From Diphasiastrum complanatum (lineage: Eukaryota > Streptophyta > Lycopodiopsida > Lycopodiales > Lycopodiaceae), in NCBI GenBank assembly GCA_029204225.1, contig MU835100.1, positions 1-41,801 on the forward strand: a stretch of DNA of 41,801 bases, given 5' to 3'. Positions 11,401 through 24,100 of this stretch are shown here, in pieces. Below the pieces are notes generated by a model. It did not search any database. It was not told where the DNA came from and saw only the letters and a program-made list of their open reading frames with translations. How positions within the stretch are numbered: position 1 is the stretch's first letter; each line of letters opens with the position of its first letter. Both the position numbers and the translations under genes were made by a program.

Positions 11401-14400
11401 CCCCTTAGGTAACATCGTCCGCGATGGCAAAGCTAGGGTACTGTGCACATAGACTGTGCGAGGTCTCCCAAGTAGCATCAAAAAGAGGCCTGCCATGCCA
11501 AGCAACCAAGTACTCACAGATCAAACGGTTGCGTAAACACCTCTCCCGCCTATCCAATACCCTCGCTAGCCCATGGGTTACTTCTCCCTGCTCATGGCAT
11601 GCAAACAAACCATCAAACAACAAGTTATCGCTGTTATGTAAAACCCGTTTCAATCTAGAAACATGAAATACATGATACACTTTACAAGTTTCAGGCAAAC
11701 CTAACTTATAAGAAACACTACTGATCTTTTTAACAAATTTCTAGGGTCCACAATAACGCAGGGATAACTTGTAACATTTGCTTGTCTTAAGGGTCTTTGA
11801 GTCCTTGGGTACTTGGAGAAACACCATGTCTCCTACCACAAACTCTCTAAGCGTGCGATGCTGATTAGTGTAAGACTTAACTTGATCCATCGCTTGCCTT
11901 ACATTAACCTTCACTAACTCAAGCATTTCATTCATTTGAGTTAGGAAGTTAGCGGCACTAGGCACTTTATGAGGAATTCCTACCGTAACAGGCCTAGCTG
12001 GCCTAAAACCATAATTAAGCTTGAAAGGACTCATTTTTGAACTTACATTTTTGTTGTCATTGTAAGCAAACTCCAACACTGGCAAGTACTTCTCCCAGTG
12101 AGTTTGCTATCCCCAACAAATGCCCTAAGCTTATCCTCTAAGGTCTGGTTGACTCTCTCAGTTTGGCCATCCATTTTGGGATGCTCCATACTGCTCATTC
12201 TCAGTTGGACTGCAAGTTTGGCCTAGCACTTCAAACAATGCAATGCTTATAGTTGTTGAGATCATTCTGCAAAGGAATAGATTGATTGACAACTTGAAAT
12301 TTTTGAAATGCCACAGAGCCTTGCGCCTTATGAACTCCAATCCTCTGGAAGATGATTCAAACAAATCCATGACACTACTGTCAATGTTGAAGACTCAAGC
12401 CAACAACTTCAAGATGAAAATGTCCCAGCCACACTTCGGGTCGACCAAGCTGTGAAATCAGCGAAGCAGTTCGACGTCACCATGCCTGAGGGTTTTGAGG
12501 AAGAAGATGTTTTTGAAGAAAAAGAAGTATCGACATCTATTTCATGCCAACCAAGGACAGTACCATCAGGTCCTCCTGCTGCTACCGCCTCCACGACAGT
12601 AGATTCTGGTGATACTCTTGGTTTGGTTTCAAGCTAATAGATGATTTAAAAACCCAAAACTATACAAGGAAACCATTACTACATATCTTGACATTTATAT
12701 TTGTCATCATGACTATAACTCAAAGAAGTGTTTCAATCCTTCACAAGGTTGTCAATCATGCTCAAGTTCATCATTCAAAGTCATAAGTGTACATATGATT
12801 ATATGTATTTTGTCAATGTCATATACTACCAACATGTCAAGGTCATCAATCATAGATGTGGCTTTATTTGTTTGATCATTCATCCAAATGTCCGCATCGT
12901 CAAACATGTCAAGGTCAACATCAACCATGTGAAGGTCGTCTATTGTACCTGTGATTCTATTTACTTGATCTTCACCATGTAGAGGTAGATTATGCTCTTC
13001 ATATTTTTTGCCTTGAAACTCTAATGGCAAATTCATATCTCCAAACATTTGAATTTCATCCCTTGATGATGTGTTTTCACTAGGCTTCATGCTATGTGTA
13101 GGTAGGGGATTCTCCTCAACTATTGCCCCTTGACAATCTAAAAGAAAACAAGCATCATGCTCCTTCCTCTTTCTATCTTCTTCTTGAGATGGACAAGTCA
13201 AGGGAAGTCTTAGAGCATTGCTAGATGTTATAGATGATCTTTCTAGAGCTTTCTCTGCAAAAATAACCTATAGAAAATAACAGAAATGAGTGAACCTTTT
13301 TCAAAGAAATGTTTTTGTAGAAATATGAGATCAAAATCTAATTCTCTTTTTGTGATTTTTAAAATATTTTATGGATATCAAACTAAGTGAATACTGAGTA
13401 CTTACATATTTTCCAAGAGCATGATTTTTGTAGATGATTATCACGTCTTCTTTTAGATCATGATACGTGACAAATTCTCCTGCACTCAAAATAAGACAAG
13501 TCAAAATCTCTCTAGATCGTCATTGTGGGTTTACTTCATGCTAACAAACGAACTATTGTTACTATCCATTGAGGTTGATAGGTCATTTTCAAATAAATCT
13601 CCTCACGATAGCTCAAGATTGAGCGTTTCTACCACTGGAGCCTCATTCCAAACATTGCAGAGCTGAACCTGAAAGGGATCCTAGAGGCTAGAAAGGTAGT
13701 ACTCACCAGTGCTTTTAAGCAAATACATTCGACTTTTGTTGTTGCGCCAATGAACCACCCAACCAAGTAGAAGCAACCAATCAACTCTAGAAGCTTCACC
13801 CCCAAGCCAAGGAATAGGAAGCATGAAGGTAGAGTGAAACCCTGGCAATGAATCAATGACTACAATGAGGAGTAGGACGAGTTTGGCCTCAATATATAGA
13901 GCCAAAAGCAACACATAGCCATGCATAGCCCTAAGTTTCCTATACATGGATTCACCTAGAATAGAGTCCTAAGCATGGACCAACTATTCATAGAATCGCT
14001 ATTGATTACACATGCATACACTGTCTCATATCTTGTCTAAACTCCATTTAGTGTAATCTGGGCCTCACAAGGATATTAGTTACTTTCGGGTCACATCCAG
14101 TATGACGTGGCATAACTAACAGCTTGATTTACTGGAGTACCATGTATCCAAGACTAGGAGTATACTGAATCCTACTTACTAGCCATGGACATAACATATG
14201 TGGTCTTTCACTGACAAGTTAATGAAGGTCAAAGCTTTCCTCGCCTTCCTATCGAACACTTTAATGTCCGCTTCATTTGGCAGTCTTCTCTCATCACCTG
14301 TGACGACATCCCACAGTTCCTTCTCTATCAGTATGTTTTTCATTTTGAATTTCCACACTGCATAGTTGGAAATCCCGTCCAATTTGCTATTTTCACTCAA

Positions 14401-17400
14401 AATGGACTCTCCCATGTTCGCCATCCCAAAACTGCCTAACACTACAGCCGTAGGCTAAAAACTATAATCGTTTGGGTCAACTAGGCTTAAGGACTAAAAA
14501 ATAAGGACTTTTCTTGTTTTTGAACTGTTCCTTCAAGGCTCACATATGATCAAAAGGATAAGCAAGTAGTTTCTGGAAATTATGTTGATTTCCTAACCTC
14601 TTTGGATGAGCCTACAAGTGTAGATCAAGCAAGGAACAAAGAGGAGTGGATCCAAGCAATGGATCTTGAGAATCAAGCTCTTATGAAGAGTGGAACATCT
14701 TTTGGAGGATATTCTTGTGTACATGGAGCTATGCAAGTGGATGGATGTTATCTTTCTGTAAAATCAAGTATTGGATCTATAAAACAAAGTTTGTTCAATG
14801 ACTTTGATGATCAAGTTGAAGATCAAGAAGTTGATCTCAAAGCGCTTCAAGTAGTCAAGAGCATCAAAGGAGAGGTAATTGGCAAAGGTGTTATGGATCT
14901 GTTTTTGCAGCATATTGAAGACTCAGGTAAGGTCAAAGGAGCAGCAAAGAAGTGTTGTTCAAGTTTACTTTACTTGTTCTATCTCATGTTTGAGCAATTT
15001 CATGTGGATGTGTGCAAATTGTCAAGATATGGTAAAACTAGCTACATTGGTGAACATTGTTTTGATGTTGGATTTGTACTAGCATTCTTGGCTGGTTTTT
15101 CTGATGGAAATGAAGCTATTGGAGGCTCATTATGTCACTCATTCATGTCCAAGTCATCAAGTGATGATGGCATCTTGTGGCAAGATGAAGATGGAGGCTC
15201 ATTCATGGAGTATCATGGTGGATACAAGGCAACAAAGGACAAAGGTGGAGGAGACATGCAGGAAAATGTTGATCACTCAAATTTATTGTTTGTTTGCTGT
15301 ATTTCTCAGGGAGTTCAGAGTTGGAAGCATGGTGGAATCATTTCATTTACATTCTATTTTATTCTTCATGTTCTAGCCACATTTTGACATGTAAAATTGA
15401 TGTAAGAAATAGTGAAGCATCCCAAGTGGACACTATTCTCTATATCAATTATGGTTGTTTCTATTTTGAGCATTACATGATCATTGAAAGGAGATCTATT
15501 CTTAGGAAGAAGATCATTCTTATGATGGATCAAAGTTCTATGGTCAAAAAAAAAAAAAAACTATGCTAGGAGTAAGCATATTTAGATACAATATCATTTT
15601 GTGAAGGAGCGAGTCATTGCAAATGAGGTGGAGCTTCAACATGTGTCTTCAAGGGAATGTGTAGCTGATATCTTCACCAAAGCATTGGGAAAAGACTTGT
15701 TCATGAAGCATAGGACTTCACTTGGAGTATTATTAAAGTCTATGCTAAAACTAGTTGAAGAGGGAGTGTGAAAGATTCAACTAATTTCATCACATTTTGC
15801 AATATTTTCATATTTGACATATTGAGGCCAAAACTTGTTTTAGACTTAGAGGTTGACTTTTCAAAGTTCATTAGTCTAAATTTCATTTGAATAACACTTT
15901 TTGAAAGCGTGGGAAAGTTAGATGATTCAATTTGAATAGTTGGGTACATTGAATCTAGACCCAAAATTAGTAGGGTTAGCATTTTGGTGGGAAAGCCAAG
16001 TGGCCAAATAGGGTTTGGACCTACTATAAAAGGATGTAACTCGTGGAAAGAGTGACCTAGCACTTCAAAAAATGCGTCACATAATGGTAAACATCTTTTT
16101 TTAACTTAGACCAACAAAAGTTACGTAAGATCAACTCATAGGTCCTATCCACACCAGGATGACCTGCACTAGGGTTATCATGACATAGATGGACAATCTT
16201 CCTACGCAGCTCCTCACAAGCTAGAATGAGAAGTTTTCCATTTCTCTTAATCATACCATCTTCTATGGCATATTTAAGGTAAGTGTGAGCAAAGAGACCA
16301 GAGCTCTCATCCTAAGATTCTACTCGCACCAGGTTTGCCTCTCTCACAATTCCTTGACAATGAGGATCCTCTTGCTGAGCCTGTCTAATCTTAGCAATCA
16401 GGTCATTTCCCACAAAAGACATCTGATACAGTATACGAGATAATGCATTAGCCACACGATTTTCGGCACCCTTCTTATGCCGAATTTCCATGTAAAATTT
16501 TTGCATCAACTCAACCCACTTGACCTGCCGCCCTCTAAGGTTCGGCTGGTTGCAGAAATATCTCAAAGTGTTATGGTGTACACATAGAATTCCGCACCGT
16601 ACAAATAATGCCTCCATGCCTTCAAAGCATGGATAATGGCATACAACTCCTTCTCATGAGTTGGATAGTTCTTATGTGCAGGGTTGAGCTTCTTGCTCTC
16701 AAAGGCCACAAGCCTACCCTCTTGCATTAGAACTGCCCCAATGACAATGTCACTTGCATCCGTTTCTACGACAAATGGTTTCTACGACAACTTTATTTAC
16801 ATTTCTGTTACAAAGGTCACCACAAGCCGGTTTCTTAGCCATTTTTGTATTTACAAGAAGTACATTTGTAAGTAAAAACAATAAACAACCAAGACAGGGA
16901 GTAAAAGCTGTAACAGTTCCCCAAAAGACTATGGATAGGGATTAAAGACACACTAATTGTGTAGCTTTTGCTCATGGGGATGCTTGGGCTCTTCGTGGAA
17001 GAACTCACATTGCTTTTCACGCTTTGTCTATGATTGTATTTGATGATCTTTACTAATCATTTTTTAAGGGATATTAGTTATTGTTCTTCAATTGTAGTCT
17101 TTCTATGCTATATGTGATTCCACAACTGTGAATGTGCTCATATCAATAAGCTACCAAGAGGAGCCATAGTTGTACCTCTCGTATGCTTGGACCTCCAAAA
17201 CCCATCCATACGCGTCCTAGAACGTGGTGTGGTGCTAGTGTCATGAAGTCATAGAAGCATAGGTTGGGTTCTTGCTTTTAGAAGAATTGAAAAACTTCAC
17301 TACTACTATAATACGAACAAAATCATTTGAAATCCAGCTACAATTTGCAAGAACATCTCCATCCTTAAGTTTATCTAAAGTTTATTAACAAAAGGCAACA

Positions 17401-18043
17401 AGACTTTACAGCAATTTCTTCATAGTTGCCAGGGAACGGGAGCGAAATGGGAACGGGAGCCTTGAGAACAGGAACGTTTTCAAGAACTTGAGAACGTGGG
17501 AACGCCACGTCATTAAATATACGTTTGAAACAGTGCCCAGGAAAATCGACAAAGTGTAGGAATGGAACCGGCCTTATTTCTCAAAAACGTGTATCTTGAT
17601 AATTTTGATGGGTTTTGATATAGGCATATTGAACCCTTTTATGGGTAACAATCAACAGAGAAGCTTAAAAAAAGCAGGTTTTATTAGAAGATTTTGCTTT
17701 TGCTACTTGGGAATGCGTTCCCACCCTTGGGAACATGCCTGGGAACACGTTCCCACTGCTACGGGAACGTTCCCACCTGGGAACGCGTTCCCGGGAACGC
17801 CTGGTAGGTGGGAACGTGGGGAACACGTTCCCTAGTAACTATGAATTACCTAGCCACTTAGAAAGGTCAGTTAGTGTAGTTTTACAAGCTGTCGCAATAA
17901 ACCTAGGTCTTCTAAAAACTTTATGAAATCTCCATGCAACACACAAAAAAGGAAGATTTGTTGAGTAACAATTTCAAGTCACAAGAACAAAATCTTGATG
18001 ATTTTTTTATTACACACCATAGTTGCACCCTAGAATGCTGCCC

Positions 18044-18112
<69 letters not shown>

Positions 18113-21100
18113 TCATTATGGGATTCAACAGCAGGAGATTTTAGAGGGGATTTGGTGGTAATCTTTCAAAACTTTTTTAAACACTGCAGGGACCCTATTT
18201 TTGTCAAATACTATTAACTATATCTGCCCAATTTTTGCTCAATAGTGTGCACACTGTACAATTACTAGTGAAACTGTTAGAAAGCTAGTGAAATTGTCGG
18301 GCTTGGAAGAGCTAGTGAAAGTAGGTCCTTAGAAAATTGGAAAGCCAGTGAAATTGTCGGAAAGTTGGCAAAGTAATTTGGAAGTTCAGTTTTTCATTCC
18401 AATAACAAACCTGTAGGAAATCAAAGTGCCAAGATCCATCTAACATTCAATCTCCATATACAAGAAGAAGAGGGGGGAAGAAGAAGAAGAAGAAGAGTGG
18501 GAGGGTTAGGCGCCCTCAAGGAGAGAGAAAGTAGCAGCAATGCTTGAAAGGGAATGAATTACAAATGAACAATGAGTACATATAACTAGGCCTTCCAAGG
18601 GCCTAGACTCTTCCTAGAACCTACTAATTATAGGGCACCCCCAAAAGTCAAGATAGGGCCCCTTAACATAATTAGACTTTACTTGGACCCACGAGTTATT
18701 ACTAGACCAAAATTGGGTCCAACTTAGCTTGTGCATAAAATTTCACTTGTGCATAAGTGGTATCAATTTGTGAGAGCCTGTGTCTAACAGCTCAAGTTTG
18801 CAAAGCTATCTGAAATATACTAGGGCCTCTTCTTTGCCAACTATGCTTTTTCACAATAAGGATGATAACAAATGAGCATCAGAATCTATTCAAATACTTG
18901 AAGTGTTTATCTGGTTGACTTGACTATCCCCGTGCACTAGAGCATTGGTGGAACCACCAACCCCAACCCCCACCCCCACCCCCACTGCCCCAAAAGACTC
19001 ACCTTATTCTAATGAAACATTGAGTTACAATAGAGACTAGTCTCATTAACTCAAAGACTTTCGAAGCAACTAAAATAGTCATACTGAGGCTCTACATCAA
19101 CAACATTAGCATCTGAAAGTATGGGCTTGAGAACAGATTCAGACTTACACGGTCCCTGTCACCAACTGCTTGTTAGGATTGTGGTTAGGGTTAAATCCTT
19201 TTATCCTTGGTACGAGACAGAAAAATCTTGAGCTCAGATTGTCTTGATGGATCTCTGAGAATATCAACTCACAGATAGGAATGAGTGCAGGATATTGAGT
19301 ATTGAGGAGCTTTCACTAGTGCTTGTTGAAATTGCCAATATATATATGAACTATTCAAACTCAAAGGGAGTAAGTCTAAGGAAATCAAAATTTAACCTAG
19401 AGATACACTCTCCCCAGGCCGTGCATCTACATGTGTAAAAAATCTTTATCAGCCAGGGAGTAATATTTGGCTGATAAAACTTTCTTAGGATTGCACGATT
19501 TCGCTTAGTTATAGGAAATGTCGAACCATCCTTGTAACAGCATGGCACAATTGATCAGTGGTGCTGTATCCTCGTTATGCTATTTTTTCAGATTTGATCC
19601 TCCGTCGAAAAACCACATGACAACTATTTCTCTTTCAACCTTAGGACACAAATGTGGAGCAATAGTTGCGATAGATGTTGCCGATCACCAAAAAACCAGG
19701 CACTTGCAGCATAATATCCTCAACCACACCAAAAAGAAAGATAATTCTGCTTATTGTGGCAAATTTTCCTCACTTTGTGGATAGTTGAAATAAAACTATA
19801 GGAGGTTGGTTGATGTGTTGAGAAAGCCACGTCTGAGAACAGGGCTGAAAGAAGATGGTTTGATTGTCTTTACTACTGCTTATTAATAAACAAGTTTGGA
19901 GGTGCTTAGCGTATACACTCAAGTACCTCAACCTAAACAGTGTGCCTTAGTAATTATTTTTTATCTATGAAATAAAAAAGAATGTCGAATTGCCAATGAA
20001 AATACACATAAAGGAATGAAGGAATTATGATGTTTTGATGCTTCAAATCTTGTACTCATTGGAGCCCTTACTATTCAAAAGATTAAAGTGGATCGTGAGG
20101 AATCAATGTGTCACGTCAAAGATGTAAATATTATTAAAAGGTGGCCGCTAATAAACTAAAAGTGGGGAATCTGTACAGACTGTAAGGATCGATTACCCAG
20201 CATACATTCACATGTATTGTTAAGAGAGATAATGGCAGTAGTTATTTGGGCACTTCAACAACCGGATTTGACAAGTACGTAACAGGAATAACATGATTGT
20301 TAAACCGCCTGTGCTGAAATTTGACTTTTGCACACTATGACTTTTGTACATAATATTGCCAGAAAGGTTTAGGTTTACTTCTTAAAGAGAAAAATTGGAG
20401 TAACCTATGGTGGAGAAGTAAGCTAACAAGAGAGTAAGCTTCTATAAAACCTATGGCATATCAAGGCAATTTGATACCCCACTTTAGAATTTCCAGCAAG
20501 GGAAAGGCCCCTCAAAAGAGCAGGCAAATAATAGAAAGATAGGTCAAGGTCAAGCAAAAAAAATGAACAGAGGGATTTATTTAGTCAAGTAACAATTGTG
20601 CTGAATGTCTTGCTTCAAAGACAAAGGGAAACTCTTTGATTTACAAACGAGCCTGAGTCAAATACTGTGAAAGCAATACTAGCAACTAGTCTTCATATCA
20701 GTCTTCGCAGCAAAGGGAAGTTAGTCATAAACATCAGCAATAGGAAAACTCAACTTATAAGATACTACAGAAAACAATCCTTGCAGAACAGTCTTGCACT
20801 GCATATTCTTTGCAAACACAATTGATTTAAATATTAGCACCAAAAAAATGAGCAAGTTGAAACTAACATGAACACAAGTTATCCTGAAATACTAGTTGAA
20901 TTCTACTGCCATCTTCAAATGTCAAGTGAATGTGGATGCCCACATTGTATCTGCTTTCAACTGCAAATATCCCCAATGTGGACAGCCTTTAAACAGGCAT
21001 GTGAACTCTACCTTACTCCCCCTTCCAAGTGCCATCCATTCACAGGAAAATAATATATAAGAGAATGATTGGGGCATATGCAAGATTTCCTTTTCTTCAA

Positions 21101-24100
21101 TACCAGTACACTTTTCTGCAATAGGATTTTAGAGCATTTAAAAAGTCCAAAAGATTCCTTTTTTGCGTCAAGCAATGCACTACTAGTTTACTTTTATCTC
21201 CTCTACACTTTGCCATGTGACACTTGATCCATCCTGTGCTCAAATCAGCCATGGAAATCTTAAAGACAAAAGAAAACACAGAAAATATAGATAAAAACAC
21301 CAGCCAAACTACATTCCAACTATCAAGCAAGCAGTCGAGATAGTGCCTGGGCAAAGGAAACAAAGCAAAGTTCGTGACCTGGGGTTGCCAGCCCATCTCA
21401 TCAGGACAGCGGAATGTAGCTTCGTTCACAGCTCTCCGCTCAACTGCAAATCTAGTTGCACCACTATTTACTCCAAAATGAACCTGTATTATTGATATGC
21501 AAATAAATCAACACTGCCCTTAGAAAAAATTTGATGTCGATGAAACATACCTGACTACGAAACATGAAGTCACCTTGGAAAGCTAAAACATTGTTGTATA
21601 GCACAATCTATTGAAGCTTGCATGCAGAAAACCCAAAAATAAAAGCTAAAAACATAATTCACCAACATTAGTATTGAGACTGATAGTAGCTTCTCATGAG
21701 ATTAGAATATATCCAAATTCAAAAGTTTAATTTGAGAAGTAATGACGACAATATAATGGAAGAGCAAACCATTATTCGAAAGCAAGCATTACTTATAATC
21801 TCGTAACTACCCAAGCCTAAGTTTTTGTCGTTTTGAGAGAATCCAGGTTCTCTTCAGTCGACCCGATGCTAACGAGAAGCAAACAACAGCCAACAAAAAA
21901 AGTGATAGAATGAAACAATAAGAAACACCAGGGACCTTAACTCATAAACAAGAGTTGACAAGAAATAGACCAAATACAAAACACTAGAACTAAGCGGGCT
22001 CTTTACTCCCCACTTTTTTGAATGCTACTTTTAATCATCTTGGAAATAACAAAGGATGAAGTCCAATGAACTACCAATGGCCAAACATCTCAAATAGTTT
22101 AAGCATTTTTCATAATTTTCTTATACAAGTAACCCTTATGAACTAATGAAATTATTAAATTACTTAACTGATTTACAAGGAAATCTCTACTCATACAAAG
22201 ACAACAGAGCCTGCAGAATTGAGAAGTAATCACTCAATATTGATAATATATATAGTACATTGCCATAGTTGCCCGTTCCCTTGACCAAATTTTTTTTGAA
22301 AAAATACGTAGTTTTCAATAAAGCAATTGAGATTAAGGAACAGAATCAAGATATATAGCGTGGCTCAGATAGCAATTCTAGCTCAGATATAGATAATGTG
22401 GCTCAGATAGAGATTCTAGGATCAACGTGAGCAGCAGTCAGAGAAGATATACATTATCTAGCGTCAGACAAGACATGGACATCGAGATAGAGGATATGAC
22501 AGAGATGGAGGACGTGACAGTAACCAATATGGTGGTGGTGGTCCATTGTGGTCCAAGGGAAACTATAGAGATCAAGCTGGTCCTTATGATTGCCCCAGTT
22601 GCCGACCGTGGAGGTCGCTTATCTTATGTTCGCAACTAATTGTTGTTTAATAGCTGTAGTTTTTAACAAAGGAATCGAGATTACCTTGAACAAAGGAATC
22701 TGCTTGAACAGTATGTTTTCCAGCGTTTTGATATCTAGCGACCCTCAATGCATTAAAGCATCCCTCAATATATTATCAAGAAGAAGGAAGATCGCAAACA
22801 GGTGGCACTTTAATACCTGGTTTTTTTTTTTTTAAATGTTCCGACCCAGTACACGTACTATACGGAACATACAGCACGTTCCGGCCCAAAAAGGGTCGGA
22901 ACGGGTTTCTACGGTATGTACATACATAGTAGAAAGTACACACACACACACACACACACACATATCAATGTTGTAGCAAACTGCGATCTGCTGCAAAATC
23001 GTTCCAGAACGTCAGCAATCCGTGACCCGGATCGCAATTATTTTATTTTATTTTTTGTGTGGAGAAAAGACTAATGGCTAATTTTTTTTTTTGATAGTTT
23101 AGTAACTAGTTAGAGTTAAATGAACTCGGAAATCATCAATGAATGCATCAAAAGAACAACGTACTGATCAACTGGAAAGAGGCAAAAATAACATTGCATA
23201 TCTTGTATCCCCTTGCTTAGTTATTGTTCGCATGCTCATGTTCCTCAAGGGAAACTAAATATTCACAAAAAAAACAAAGGGATTTTGCATGACCTTTCTA
23301 ACATCATACAACACCCTTTGATTAAACTCATGATGACTACAACATTTCGCTTCATGATTGCAAATTAAGTAGCCATAGTTGGCTATTCATTGTTACATAT
23401 ATTGTGCAAGGCCCATAACTTGTTCAATGAGTAAATAGCATCCATAGCTCCTATGGCCATTTGCGCTCCATGTAGTCAAGAAGTTCTGAAAAATTTTCTA
23501 CACATACTTCAAGTGACCATTCTAGATGTATTGCCCCGAAAGAGAGAACTTTTCATTTTCACTACATCTCTTTTCATCTGAACAACAATGGCAATCTAGT
23601 AAACCCTCATATGAGCTCAATCATATCATGTTTAGAACAAAATGTGATTGTATATAATGGTTGAGTTCAAAAAAGAAACTGGCACAAGCAAAGTAGTTTA
23701 AAAAACCTATTGCTTGAGAAATATCATCACTTGAAAAAACCCAATAATTTCGAAAGCTATTTGAGAATCACCTTCAAGTCCGAATTGGATTAAAAAAAAT
23801 AGTGTTGGGGGGCCTATTCTACGAGTGCAACAGATTTATTCATGCTTGGTGATTTTACTTCATATGATTCACATTACTCTGCATTGAAGGCAAAAATATT
23901 TAAGTCAAACTTGAAATTCAATCCTCTGGATACTCATACAATCTCACATAGATAGAACCCCAACATATTATCCCCAATAGGCCAACTAATTGCCAAGGCG
24001 CACATGCTTCATCTTGCTTGTATCCTAAGGGGGGGGGGGGGATACCAAAACAGGAAAAACAACATTTTTAATTATTGAGAAATCATTTCTAAACCATTCT

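Larger units (their letters stand above)
17846..21378. other. Distal part of intron 2: simple repeats, no gene
   Basis: Contains the (CT)n(CA)n tract at 18049-18112, a GAA-rich run at 18463-18496, C-rich (CCCCCA)n-like repeats at about 18960-18985 and a hairpin at 19445-19478. The motif TGGTATCA with a later AGAGCC at about 18758-18779 vaguely recalls an initiator-Met primer site after LTR-like sequence, but it is interrupted. The 88-codon plus frame at 19518-19784 is unrecognised. Confidence 0.4.

Noticed and set aside
10264-16922. 5-bp TSD for the gypsy element in intron 2
   Set aside because: Bases outside the left LTR end (CAAAA) and outside the right LTR piece (GTTCC) do not match, so no TSD can be claimed and the right piece may be from another copy.
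17921-18217. Several frames with SLSLSL or ERERER
   Set aside because: Products of the (CT)n(CA)n microsatellite at 18049-18112 read on both strands.
18758-18779. Primer-binding site TGGTATCA...AGAGCC
   Set aside because: The match is interrupted by seven unrelated bases, and no LTR boundary could be defined beside it.
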